Positions 1 to 10,390 of a stretch of DNA of 64,000 nucleotides are shown one piece after another. How positions within the stretch are numbered: position 1 is the first letter of the stretch; every line of letters begins with the position of its first letter. The stretch spans positions 28,109,891 through 28,173,890 of the forward strand of contig NC_055990.1 in assembly GCF_018446385.1 (NCBI RefSeq), read 5' to 3'. This DNA comes from Zingiber officinale (lineage: Eukaryota; Streptophyta; Magnoliopsida; Zingiberales; Zingiberaceae). Under the pieces are notes generated by a model. That model saw nothing but the letters and a program-made list of their open reading frames with translations, searched no databases and had not been told where the DNA came from. Made by a program: the position numbers and the translations under genes.

Positions 1-1905
1 GACACTTGGCTTCCTGGTGCCAAGTTGGGGTTCAATAAGATCACCAAAAGATCCCAACACCTCACTTCCTGGAAGAACAAAGTTGACCCTTCTCCTGGGA
101 TCTTCACCTTTGAGATGGATCCGACTGGAAACTTTCAATACTTATATTTATGGAATTCATCTCGGATATATTGGGCCGCTGGAATGTGGGATGGGAACGA
201 ATTTAGTTCAGCTACTGATGCCCCATCAGATTATAGGGCCTACAGGCAAGTTGTCAATGATACAGATGAGATGTATGTCAACCATACTGTAGATATTGCC
301 AATCATCCCACGTCTAGACTAGTACTGGATTATGATTCCGGCCAGAACCAAGTACTGGTGTGGATGGAGAATTCGAAGTGGATGGTCGTCTGGGCTCAAC
401 CAAAAAGCAAGTGCACAGTTTATGGGGTATGTGGACCTTTTGGTAGCTGCAGTGACTTCTCCTCACCCTTCTGTTCTTGTGTTAAAGGTTTCAGGATCAA
501 GTCTCAGACAGATTGGGATTTGGGTGATAGAAGTCAGGGCTGTGAGAGGAAGACTGGTTTACAATGCAGTGGTCTAAACAACGACTCTGCCCATTCAGAG
601 AAAGATGGCTTCTTTGAGATGCCAAATGTTAGGCTACCTGACAACCCTAACACTTTGGCCACAGCGGGAAGCAGGGAAGGCTGCCAGTTGGCTTGCTTGA
701 GTAATTGCTCCTGCAACGCTTATTCCTTCAACGGTAGTGGATGCTTTGTTTGGCATGGAGGGTTGCTGAATCTGCAAGAACAATATAATCAATCTGATGC
801 AGGTACTCTTTACTTGCGCTTGGCTGCCTCGGAGTTGCAATCTTCTGGAAGCAACAAGAAGAGAATGGTAGCACACATATCAGTCGGAGTCATCGTGCCG
901 GCTGGTGTAGTTTGTTTGTTCATCATTGGGGGTTTGGTATGGAAGCGAGAAAGGAGGAGAGCTATCCAAAACTCTAAAGTTGTGCAGAATTCTTTGGTCT
1001 CCTTCATGTATGATGAGTTGCGGATGGCCACCAAAAACTTCTCAGAAAAGCTTGGAGGAGGGGGCTTTGGATCCGTGTTTAAAGGGTTGTTACCCGTCTC
1101 AATTGATATCGCTGTGAAGAAGCTTGAGGGTCTTTTACAAGGCGAGAAGCAGTTCCGAGCGGAAGTGAGCACACTAGGAGCCATTCAACATGTGAACCTC
1201 ATTAGGCTAATCGGCTTTTGCTCTCAAGGGACCAAGAAGTTGTTGGTCTATGAATTCATGCCAAGCGGTTCGTTAGCTGATCAGCTTTTTCATAGCAACT
1301 TCAATGTTTTGGACTGGAAAACAAGATATCAAATTGCTATCGGAATTGCAAGAGGATTAGCTTATCTCCATGAGCAATGCAGGGACAACATTATACATTG
1401 TGACATTAAGCCAGAGAACATACTGTTGGATGCTGCACTTGTGCCAAAAGTAGCTGATTTTGGTCTAGCAAAGCTCGTCGGAAGGAACTTTAGCAAAGTT
1501 CTCACAACCATTCGAGGAAGTAGAGGGTACATCGCCCCTGAATGGATTTCGGGTATGCCCATCACTACAAAAGTAGATGTTTACAGCTACGGAATGATGT
1601 TGTTCGAGATCATATCAGGAAAAAGAAACCTAATATACAAAGGAGAAAGTAGTTATGAGTTCTTTCCCTTAGTCGCAACAAACAAACTCATAATCGGAGA
1701 TGTCAAAAGCTTGCTAGACCAAAGGCTAGAGGGTAAAGCCAACTCGGAAGAGCTTGAAATAGCTTGTAAACTTGCCTGCTGGTGCATTAAAGATAACGAA
1801 ATCTCGAGGCCAACGATGAGTCAAATTGTTCAAGCTCTAGAGGGCAATCTGGATGTCGGCATTCCTCGTGTTCCAAGGTCACTCCAAGTCCAAAACGAGT
1901 CATGA
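1..1905 (+). CDS. S-domain (G-type lectin) receptor-like serine/threonine kinase, 5' end outside window
   Basis: The frame is open from base 1 and ends at TGA 1903-1905, giving 634 residues; the signal peptide and most of the bulb-type lectin domain lie upstream. In-window residues 1-10 (DTWLPGAKLG) resemble the lectin end. An S-locus/EGF-like Cys-rich part follows (CTVYGVCGPFGSC, 138-150), then a PAN/apple region (about 200-270), a hydrophobic membrane segment (about 293-314) and a kinase domain. The kinase has the Gly loop LGGGGFGSVF (351-360), Lys 373, catalytic HCDIKPEN (466-473), DFG (486-488) and APE (512-514). Cys replaces Arg in HRD, so it is a non-RD kinase, common in this subfamily. 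The layout matches SD2-type kinases such as Arabidopsis At2g19130. Such proteins sit in the plasma membrane and are thought to sense extracellular ligands; the ligand here is unknown. No lesion is visible and no intron interrupts the part seen. Confidence 0.93.
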   Translation, partial: DTWLPGAKLGFNKITKRSQHLTSWKNKVDPSPGIFTFEMDPTGNFQYLYLWNSSRIYWAAGMWDGNEFSSATDAPSDYRAYRQVVNDTDEMYVNHTVDIANHPTSRLVLDYDSGQNQVLVWMENSKWMVVWAQPKSKCTVYGVCGPFGSCSDFSSPFCSCVKGFRIKSQTDWDLGDRSQGCERKTGLQCSGLNNDSAHSEKDGFFEMPNVRLPDNPNTLATAGSREGCQLACLSNCSCNAYSFNGSGCFVWHGGLLNLQEQYNQSDAGTLYLRLAASELQSSGSNKKRMVAHISVGVIVPAGVVCLFIIGGLVWKRERRRAIQNSKVVQNSLVSFMYDELRMATKNFSEKLGGGGFGSVFKGLLPVSIDIAVKKLEGLLQGEKQFRAEVSTLGAIQHVNLIRLIGFCSQGTKKLLVYEFMPSGSLADQLFHSNFNVLDWKTRYQIAIGIARGLAYLHEQCRDNIIHCDIKPENILLDAALVPKVADFGLAKLVGRNFSKVLTTIRGSRGYIAPEWISGMPITTKVDVYSYGMMLFEIISGKRNLIYKGESSYEFFPLVATNKLIIGDVKSLLDQRLEGKANSEELEIACKLACWCIKDNEISRPTMSQIVQALEGNLDVGIPRVPRSLQVQNES

Positions 1906-2021
1906 ACCAAGAGCATCAATTCCTCTAGTTCACGTCAGAACTAAGGATGACTGTGCCACTTCAACTAGTCCGCAGATAAGGAGTGCTGCAACTTATATCC
2001 TGTTTAAGTTCTAATAAAATA
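1906..2021 (+). other. Probable 3' UTR of the receptor kinase with AATAAA signal
   Basis: The 116 bases between the kinase stop and the first candidate LTR base contain AATAAA at 2013-2018. That fits a short 3' UTR ending near the retrotransposon. The true cleavage site may lie inside the LTR. Confidence 0.45.
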
Positions 2022-2374
2022 TGTTGTTTTTCTAAATGCATGAATTCAAATAAATTAAAGACTTACAATGATCTTTTATTGAATGTAATTTTCAGACTTA
2101 CTAGATTTGCTATCGAAAGAGCGATCCCAAAGTTAGAAAAGCTCTCTACAATTCTATGAACCAAATTTCATCGTCTATGATGTTTTTCTTCCTCTCTCTA
2201 TCTCCCCAACCTTCGTTGTCGTTTTCTTTTTTCATTTGAATGGTCCTTGGACATATCCTTTATAAAGGGAAATAACCTAAGGGTATAATGGACATTTTCC
2301 ATTAAGAGTAGTGGGGAATGTGGGAACAGAGTAGTGGGCAACGTGGTCATGTTCTCACGCTCCCATTTCTTACA
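2022..2374 (-). repeat. Cop-1 3' LTR (about 353 bp)
   Basis: On the minus strand it starts TGTAAGAAATGG directly after a purine-rich tract (revcomp of 2375-2385) and ends CAACA near 2022. It contains a TATA box (2257-2268) and a downstream AATAAA (revcomp of 2075-2080), the expected promoter/poly(A) layout. With no second LTR to compare, the outer end at 2022 is provisional. Confidence 0.55.
2257..2268 (-). promoter_or_regulatory. TATA box of Cop-1 LTR, 12-bp palindrome
   Basis: CCTTTATAAAGG reads the same on both strands. On the minus strand it would start transcripts toward the 3' end of the receptor kinase. The AATAAA at 2075-2080 (minus) would be expected to end most of them. Confidence 0.45.
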
Positions 2375-3804
2375 TCTCCCACTCGTCCAAGGTAAGTCAC
2401 TAAGACCAGTTCATTCAGGTTAGTCACTAAGACCAGTTAGTCACAAAGACTAAATAAGTCATATAGACTATTTGAGAGTTTAATTATATAGACCATATTA
2501 GAGCATCCAATTCATACTTAGAGAAAATAGTTTGTGCGACAACAAGCACACTGAGCGATAGTTGCTAAGAAGATTGTTATATCTTACATAGCTACTCTCT
2601 GAGCGATCAATGCTAATAAAGTTGTTACACTTTACTTAGCCGCTCAAATAATTAGAGACACACTTTGCAGGACACATAACCTCTTACCTGGTGACACATA
2701 ATCTTTATCCAGGATCCATCCAATCTCTCAGTGACACACAATTATTATCTTGGAGATATCCATGTCTTGATATTTACTCTGATTAAATAATTTTCATTTA
2801 CATCAATATGAACATCTCTAATCCCTTATAATGACCATTATGTCAAGAGTATGCTTCATATTCAATATTCACATTCATTTCTATACATAACAGAAATGGG
2901 TCGACCAGTGAATAACATCTAATAATGTAAATATATTTAATCTTCCTTTTTAGCTAGAATCTATTCATACCAATTAGTCACTTTCCTAATTATATTCTAT
3001 AGACCGAATCATACATAGCCATAGGATACACTAAAGTAACAGACATAGATTAGAACTTCAAGTAATAGCTAAATAGTTACTAAGGCAAAAAACTGAGATT
3101 AACTTATAACCTTAAAGGTCTCACATAGTAGAGAAACAGGGATCTATTTTCCTACTACTTTTATTGTCGCAATAGCACATGTGATATGAATCACATGTTA
3201 CGATGTTATTTTCTTTACTAAAAAGAGCGCATGTTTTTCTCAAATTTAACATTGTACAGATTTTGATCTAGACATACCTAATATCTAATCCTGAATTCAA
3301 CATATGAATTCTAATCTGACCTTCAATAGGTTCAATAAATGATGGGTTCATTTACTTCGATCATTATTAACATATAAATGATCTCATCTTAACACAATTA
3401 TCAAAGCGACATCAACTTATGGATCTGTCTCTAATTTCAGCTACATAAGCTATTCCATAAGTAACGATCTTACCTCTATTTGTACTTAACAAACAGAGAT
3501 TATTGCCCATGCGAGTGGACCAATCTCAACTTGCCAACATGATTACCGAGATCTTATATGAATGTAACAAATACAATATATATACTGAATGAATTATGAC
3601 AATTCACATAATCAAATCACAAAGTTTGATTGTTATTTTAATATTGTTACATTTTACGAAGTCTCGAAGACTTTACATGTTATTTAAATGATTATTTAGT
3701 CATTGACTTAGTAAAAAGATCTTCAAGCATAGCATGTGTAGGGACATACTCAAGAATTACTTTTCTTTTAGCCATAACATCCCTCACAAAATTATATTTA
3801 ATTT
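2375..3804 (-). other. Cop-1 noncoding tail between RNase H and 3' LTR
   Basis: About 1.4 kb with no ORF. It holds short diverged repeats such as GAGCGAT..TTGCTAA (2550-2640), paired GTCACTAAGACC units (2395-2450) and GTGACACA units (2690-2735). I see no gene. Confidence 0.5.
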
Positions 3805-4262
3805 CTATATGCTTGCTTTTGTTGTGATATTTGGGATCCTTGAAAAAGCTATTGCAGCTTGACTGTCACAGTAGACAGTTATTGGACTCCCACTATCCTC
3901 AGTAATTTTCAGATGCTTCAGGAACCTTTTCAACCAGACTGCTTCTTGCACAGTCGCTGAACATGCCACATATTCAACTTCCATAGTCGACAAAGCTACA
4001 CAAGTTTGTTTCTTGCTGTTCCAAGAGATGGTGCCACTATTCAACAAGAATGCATAGCCTAATATGGATTTTCTATCATCCGTCCATCCCAATCTGCATC
4101 TAAATAACCTTTCAGACTCATATCTGATTCTTGAAAATAGAGACAATAGTCTGTCATTTTTACTGTCTTCCAGTGTCTCGGTCCTGGATTTGACTGGAAG
4201 CGACTGACTAAGCCAACAGCATAGCTGATATCGAGACGAGTACACAACATAGTGTACATCAA
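3805..4262 (-). pseudogene. Cop-1 RNase H remnant
   Basis: Two overlapping frames cover the copia RNase H: one with TRLDISYAVGLVSRF and YLDADW (4262 down), the other with KKQTCVALSTMEVEY (to 3805). The catalytic motif start (DADW) and the conserved STxEAEY-like strand are therefore in different frames, with a frameshift near 4070. RNase H removes RNA from the RNA-DNA hybrid during reverse transcription; this copy cannot encode it whole. Confidence 0.8.
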
Positions 4263-4475
4263 ACTACCAATAGCACTGTCATATGATTTTTTTATTCATT
4301 AAGAAATTTCCTTTGGAGTTTTGGAACATATACTCTTGCTCAAACAACAACTTTCACAATAGGTGTATGTTCTACGTTGCAATTTGACATGCTGAAATGA
4401 TGTAATATCTTATTATATAAGACTCTTGTGATAGACCTAAAAGTCTTTTAGGATGATCTCTAATGATCTTCACCC

Positions 4476-5078
4476 CTAAGATGTATTCAACTTCTCCCAT
4501 ATCCGTTGTATCAAATGTGATGACAGCCACTTCTTGACTTCATTCACATACCCAATGTCATTTCTAGCTATCAGAATATCATCAACATATGATAATAAAA
4601 TGTCATACTTTCCTTTGTCCCTTTTCAGGAAAACACAATGATCCTCATTGATCATCACGAAATCATAAGATAAAATGACTTCATTAAATCTTATGTTCTA
4701 TTGTCTTGACGCTTACTTTACCTCATATATAGGCTTTCTAAGTCTACATACTTTCTGCTCTTGGCCTTCAACAATGAAACCTTCTGGCTGAACCATATAA
4801 ATTTCTTCGTCAAGATCAGCGTTAAGGAAAGCGATTTTTACATCCATTTGATGTAATTCCAAGTCATAATGTGTCACAAAGGCCAAAATAACTCGTATTG
4901 ATACAAATTTCACTACGGGGGAAAATGTCTTTTCAAAGTTAATACCCTCCATTTGGGTATATTCTTTTGCAACTAAATGAGCTTTGTATCTGTTAATTGA
5001 TCCATCGGTTTTCCTCTTTATTTTGAGAATCCACTTATTCCCAATAGCCCTTCGGCCTGGAAGAAGATCAACTAAGTC
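4476..5078 (-). pseudogene. Cop-1 reverse transcriptase remnant
   Basis: The copia RT is visible as KTFSPVVKFVSIRVILAF, LHQMDVKIAFLNADLDEEIY and the catalytic YVDDILIA. The pieces share the frame of gag and integrase. Stops interrupt it at 5079-5081, 4713-4715 and within the next few codons. The two around 4700-4715 sit where copia RTs normally have Gln and Trp in the KQxxRxW motif, each explainable by one transition. A diverged stretch from 4263 to 4475 links RT to RNase H. Confidence 0.85.
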
Positions 5079-6245
5079 TCAAACATGATTCTGAATCATG
5101 GACTCCATCTCTTTAACCATTGCAGCTTTCCATTTTTCTATAACTCTACATCCCAATATTTCCTCAATGGATTGAGGTTTGTTGTAGTCAATTGGAAGTG
5201 CAACCAATGCCTCATTCTCAATATCAAACCTCTTCTTAGGTTTGATCTTATGAACACTTCTTCGTAAGTTGGGCTGTTGAGAAGTCAACTCATGACTTGG
5301 CATATCACTCTCACTCGGTTGACTAGACTCAGGTGTTCCTTTTGACACATCTCTTGTTGATAATATTTTATCCTCCTCAAATAGAGGAATATTTTTATCA
5401 ACATCACCTCTGGTTGGGAACTTTATTTCGAGAAAAGTCACATCTCTCGAATATATTTCGGATATGGTTTCATCTTGTCTCTCACATATGAAAACATAAC
5501 CTTTAGAGGTCTCATGATATCTTATAAAGATACATTTCTTACCCCTAGGTCCCGATTTTTCATACTCGTGATAACTATCATGGACATAAGCAGCTGACCC
5601 CCAGGGTCTCAAATTACTTAAATATGGTTTTCTGTCTGTCCAACATTCATATCGGGTAGATGGAACTGACTTTGAAGACACTTTATTAAGTGTATAGGCT
5701 GCAGTTAATAATGCATTTCCCCAATAGGAGATTGACAAATTAGCCTGCGCCATCATAGACCTAACCATTTCAAGAAGAGTCCTATTTCTTCTTTCAGCTA
5801 CCTCATTTTGCTGTGCAGTTCCAGTGATTGCCAACTGTCTTATAATTTCTCTATCATTACATATTGTATTAAACATATCAGACAAAAATTCCCCTCCACG
5901 GTCAATGCATAAAGTCTTAACTTTACGTTTCGTTTGATTTTTAACTTCGTTCATATAACGAATGAAGCAATCCAATACTTCAGATTTATGAGAAATCAAA
6001 TATACATGACAGAACCGAGAGAAATCATCAATAAATGTAATGAAATAAGAAGCTTCATGTCTAGCCTTTATATTCATTGGACCACAAATATTCGAATGAA
6101 TTAACTGTAATGTTGATTCAGATCTAATAGCCTTACCAAATGATTTCCTAGTTGCTTATCCAGCAAGACAATACTCACATATAGACAATTGAATCTTAGC
6201 TCGAGTGCCCAATTGACACTCTCTAGCTAATCGATTTATACGTTC
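5079..6245 (-). pseudogene. Cop-1 integrase remnant
   Basis: The main open stretch (6077-5079, 332 aa) carries the rve integrase core: FITFIDDFSRFCHVYLI, CIDRGGEFLS and QQNEVAERRNRTLLEMVRSM, which include the D,D,E positions. A proline- and serine-rich linker toward RT follows. Upstream the zinc-finger part continues in the same frame but has stops near 6162 and at 6246-6248. Integrase would insert the cDNA; this one is not expressible as one protein. Confidence 0.85.
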
Positions 6246-7601
6246 TTATCCTATATGTCCTAATCTAGCATGCCATACCTCATTAGTTATATCTGCATCA
6301 CTAGTTAGAGCAATGATTGAAAAACAACCATCAATAGCATAATTGACATCTGGTTCTACATCAAGAACCATAAAATTATTTGTTAAAAAACCATGTCCGA
6401 TTGACACTGAGTCAATCTTAAGTTCAACACACCGATTGTAAAAATTAATACAATACCCTAAATCAAGAAGACACGTAACGAAAACAAGATTTCGTTGAAT
6501 TTCCAGAGCATACAGGACATCATATAGAAGCAAAACTCTACCACCACGGAGGTTGAGTTTGCAAGTGCTGACTCCTTTGACTTCAACTCTTGCATTGTTT
6601 CCCACATAGATCCACTTGTTGCCAGCTGGCACTCGACGGTACTCAACAAATGTAACTCGTTCCAGAGTTACATGATTGGTTGCTCCCAAATCTATAATCC
6701 ACAAAGGATAAGAATCAGCTAACAACACTAAACTAGCAACAAAATGCTCAGGAAAAGAAGACACACTTGGATTTACCCTTTCCGGCTCAGTGCACTCTCG
6801 AGCAAAGTGACCCTTCTTACCACAGTTAAAACAAGTCAACTTATTTTTAGGTTTCTTCCCAGTCTTCTTTTCTAGCTTCTTGATGGGGCCTGCCCCACAG
6901 TAATATCTTCTCTCTTCTTTCCCTTCCCTTTCTTGAATCATTTCTTTTTTCATGGATCCAGCAGAACCTACAGCCACATAGGCTTGTCCAGAAATCCTTG
7001 CGGATTCAACTCTCTTCGCCTCTAATTCTATATGGCGTGAGATGTCAGTGAAAGTCTTGATACTCTCACTATGAGTTAGGGTCATGGTCTCCCAAGAATC
7101 TGGAAGTGAACGAATAACTGCTTGAACCTATTGTTCATCGGTCAACTCATGACCAGCAGTTTTAAGCTCCCAAATCATGTTCGACATCTCCCTGAGGTGT
7201 TGAACCGTTGATACATTCGGACGCTTCTTGTAGCTGTTAAACTTGATTGTCAGCTGTCGAAGCTTGCTCAGACTTACTCCACTGTATTTTTCTTTAAGGG
7301 CTACCCAAACTCCATGAGCCGTAAGATATAACTCATACTCAAAAGCTAGGTCATTTACCATTGAACTAATCAATATACCCTTTGCAGTGGAATCCTTTTT
7401 CTTCCATGCCTTATAGGCATCAAGATCTCGTTTGTGTTGTGTAGTGGGACCATCTACAAGTTCTACCATAACCTGATTTACAGCTTTTAGAACTTCTTGT
7501 TCCTCAAGTACATATTGTATCTTGAGGTGCCAGATCTTATAGTTATCCCCATTAAGTTTTTCACCCTTGTTGAGTTCAACTATAATATTTTTGGTTGTCA
7601 T
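6246..7601 (-). pseudogene. Cop-1 gag, zinc knuckle, protease and GAG-pre-integrase remnant
   Basis: The start ATG is at 7601 (MTTKNIIVELNKGEKLNGDN), followed by a UBN2-type gag. An in-frame TAG at 7128-7130 splits it; the same frame resumes to 6246. The second part has the CCHC knuckle CFNCGKKGHFAREC, a protease site DLGATNH (DSG usual; Ser replaced by Leu) and LWHARLGH of the pre-integrase region. The altered protease triad and the nonsense codon both argue the copy is inactive. Confidence 0.85.
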
Positions 7602-8038
7602 AATCTATCATAAATAAATATATTATTTAGTATTCAGTGTATTCATATGCATACAATTTATAATTGACTCAATATTAATTTGAGTTGGTTTACAAAATCA
7701 AGTGATAATAATGTTTCACTCATCATACGTATGATCAATCAAATCAATATTGATCAATTCTATTATATACATCCCAACAAATGAACTAATCATTTATAAT
7801 ATCATGATTTCTTTAATTAAATGAACTAATCATTTAATAAATCATGATTACTTTAATTAAATGAACTGATCATTTAATAAAAATGAATTAATCATGCATC
7901 ATGTCGAGTAAGCAGCATAAATAAATGAACATATCATTAACATAAAATTATGCTGCATATTTTTAACATATAATGGACTGACATGAACGAAATGGACTAA
8001 TATAGTTCACACATAATGGAAATAACAATAACAGAACT
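7602..8038 (-). other. AT-rich spacer between Cop-1 gag and the upstream ORF
   Basis: No gene. A short tandem repeat, AATGAACTAATCATTTAAT, occurs about four times at 7785-7895. No primer-binding site (revcomp of TGGTATCAGAG) is visible here, so this is not the LTR edge. Confidence 0.5.
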
Positions 8039-8530
8039 CTAATAAACTAGATAGGCTACTATCACTCCTACTAGGACAGACACTAGTGCAATGACCAACA
8101 TTATCCCTTTCAGCCTGGACTCATTTGGGGTAATTTTAGGCAGGACAACTTCAGGATTCTCTATGGGATCCTCAATTGAATTCTCTTCTGGATCCTCCTC
8201 GATCATTTCTTGGTCCTCTTCGAACACTTCAGGATCCTCTTCAGTCATATGGTGAAGCAATTTCTCACATAATTCTGAATATGTGATGCGTCCTTGATGA
8301 CACCCCCAAATATAGTCTACTATCATCCTAGGATTTTCTGGCAATGAACGCATCAAAGTCCAAATCCTATAACTGTCCAAGACTGAAAACTCTTCTCGCT
8401 CAAGTTTCCAAAATAGATCATCAAGCTGTCCAATGTGTCTGTCGACTCCATAAGTAGAGTTATACTCTATCTCTTGAATTTCCTCCCTAAGATGATTTCG
8501 TCACACTTCGTGACGAGTCAATGTGGTAAT
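8039..8530 (-). pseudogene. Unrecognised gag-like ORF with acidic middle and C-terminal hydrophobic tail
   Basis: Reading down from ATG 8530, ten codons are followed by TGA (a possible CGA-to-TGA change). The same frame then stays open to TAG at 8039. The body, with LDDLFWKLEREEFSVLDSYR, LMRSLPENPR and ITYSELCEKLL, resembles in spacing the C-terminal half of a UBN2 gag. An acidic stretch follows, then about 20 hydrophobic residues (IMLVIALVSVLVGVIVAYLV) at the extreme C terminus, like a tail anchor. A 3' splice-site-like TTTTTCATATAG lies just before the ATG. I do not recognise the family. It could be a second gag-like gene of Cop-1 or a piece of another element. Confidence 0.5.
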
Positions 8531-9234
8531 CATCCTTGCTATATGAAAAATTGAAATTAAATAAGTTAGTACAAAACTGACTAATCGGTACAAAACTGGC
8601 TTAATGCAATTTATACAGGCATAGTACCAACATAATAAATCAAGAAAAATAAATCTACTCGATTTTCAGGAGTCTAAGTCAACTGACCCATTGGATCGAT
8701 TGATTAGGAATCCAGATCCTAAGTTTGGTCCATTATCCATAATTAGAACTGATCTAATTAGATAGGGATTTTGTACCTATATTATGCTACTATTTGATCT
8801 AAGTCTATTTCATCCAATTTCAGACTTATTGATCAAACTCAGGTCCGTTTGATCAAACCAATACCCATTGGTTTAAGTCTATCCAATTAAAACAAATCTA
8901 ATCATTTAATCATATTGGGTCCAAGCCCAATTAATTAACTCGAACTGATTCAGGTTTAGATCAAATTAGTTTAATTAAACCAATTAATAGTTTAATCTAA
9001 ATCTAAACCAGGTCTAATTAGACCAACCTGATTTAGTCCATTAACTGAACTCATTTGATCAATAATGATCGGTTCATATGAGTCAACTGTATGCATTATT
9101 ATAAATACACGTATAAAAACATTATGCATTCGAAACATATGGCATGAAAAAAAACTAATGTTGCGCTTAACATTAATATTATCTGCATTCCAACAAATGC
9201 AAAAAAAAACTTAATAATTATCATTATTAATTAT
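8531..9234 (-). other. AT-rich noncoding leader right of the hydrophobic-tail ORF
   Basis: No ORF. It has repeated TTAATTAA/GATCAAA-type words (8820-9060) and two A-runs (9147-9190). It ends exactly where the Sire-1 LTR starts, so the missing 5' LTR of Cop-1 was probably displaced. Confidence 0.4.
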
Positions 9235-10390
9235 TGGGACCTTGACGTCCGCTAGAGAGGGGGGGGGGGGGTGAATAGCGTCTCACCCAAATCGATCGCT
9301 TCTTTCTACACTTGTTAGTTACGCAGCGGAAAATACAAACAAACAAGTAGAAAGATAATCTAAATACAAGACAAGAAATGTAAACCAAGCTACACGATCA
9401 TTTAACGTGGTTTGAAGATTAGGGCTCCTACTCCACGACTATCTGTAAGGTGGACGATCCCGATCCATCGGTGGATGACTCCTCGACTAACTCTGGCTAG
9501 CTCACGTAGCTCCTTGTGGGTGGAGAAACCTCACCACAACTCTCACAAGAACACTTGAGACGCTAGGGCACAGGTAGACTACTAATAGAGGTTAACCACC
9601 TCTATTTTGTCAGGGATAACCAAGCTCCCAAGCCTTGGTTATATAGGTCATTGGTTGGAAAACCCCGCCTAACAGTCGACTGCTAAAACCATCAGTCGAT
9701 TGCCCTCTGTGAAATTTCGACCGTTACATCTCAATGGCTCGATACCAGTCGACTGCTAAAACTAGCAGTCGACTGCTCCACACTGGTCGAGCGAACAGAA
9801 GCATTCGGTTCACTCCCAGTCGACTACATCAGTCGACTACTGTCTTCACCAGTCGACTGCTACAGTAACTGCTAACAATAACTGCTACAATAAAACCCTA
9901 AACCTAGGTTTTTACCCTGAGTACAATCTCTCATGCACTCGTACCCTCACAACTCACTTGACCTTTCATTGCAACCTTGACATTTAGCCTTCAAGCCTAC
10001 TTCCTTTGGCTATCGTCCCTCGGATGCATCCAAGCCCTCGACTCATCCCTAATGTCATCCTTCGTGTATGCCTTGAAGTCGCTTCCCTTTGCCCTTGTCC
10101 TTGCTGCCTTGTCCATGGTCCCTCGGATGATCCTTCCTTCATCGGACCCGAAGCCATCAAGCTGATTCATATGTGTATCCTGCAAACGATGTCAAGGCTA
10201 CACACTTGGACTTACACTGCTGAATGGACTTATTCTTGGACTTACTTTCCTCCTTTGCCAAGAGCACACTTGGACTTTCCTTGTTGTACCTATATCTTGC
10301 ACACTCACAATGCATATCAAATATAACAATAAACGTAACTTAAACCTTTGTCCAAACATCAAAACTTAGGGTACCCAGATTGCTCCAACA
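9235..10390 (-). repeat. Sire-1 3' LTR (1,156 bp)
   Basis: Minus-strand ends are TGTTGGAGCAATC (10390) and CAAGGTCCCA (9235). The sequence TTCACCCCCC..CTCT near its 3' end is shared with the other Sirevirus-type LTRs here (36166, 37830, 51329). The ORFs inside (for example 10006-10326) have no recognisable product. Confidence 0.8.
9639..9857 (-). promoter_or_regulatory. TATA box with upstream array of six GTCGAC palindromes
   Basis: The minus-strand TATATAA is at 9639-9645. Upstream of it (higher coordinates) GTCGAC occurs at 9675, 9748, 9768, 9819, 9832 and 9852, mostly as CAGTCGACTG, with variants GTCGAT (9695) and GTCGAG (about 9785). Two more perfect or near copies lie in the internal region (10845-10945). 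Confidence 0.65.

Larger units (their letters stand above)
2022..9234 (-). mobile_element. Cop-1: degenerate Ty1/copia LTR retrotransposon, 5' LTR missing
   Basis: On the minus strand the order is leader, an extra ORF, gag with a CCHC knuckle, protease, integrase, reverse transcriptase, RNase H, a long noncoding tail and a short 3' LTR. Integrase before RT is the Ty1/copia order. The right end is cut where the Sire-1 LTR begins (9235), and no second copy of the LTR was found. The polyprotein is mostly in one frame but broken by several nonsense codons and at least one frameshift, so the copy is dead. The right boundary is inferred from the Sire-1 end. Confidence 0.8.

Noticed and set aside
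2375..3804. A second host gene downstream of the kinase
   Set aside because: No ORF over 60 codons, and the position and repeats fit the noncoding tail of Cop-1.
9256..9271. Long G-run as an assembly artefact or G-quadruplex element
   Set aside because: It is the conserved C-run near the 3' end of Sirevirus LTRs, seen also at 36170, 37829 and 51339; only its length is variable.
10006..10326. 106-codon ORF on the plus strand
   Set aside because: It lies within the Sire-1 LTR, opposite to the element, over palindromic and low-complexity DNA, with no motif.
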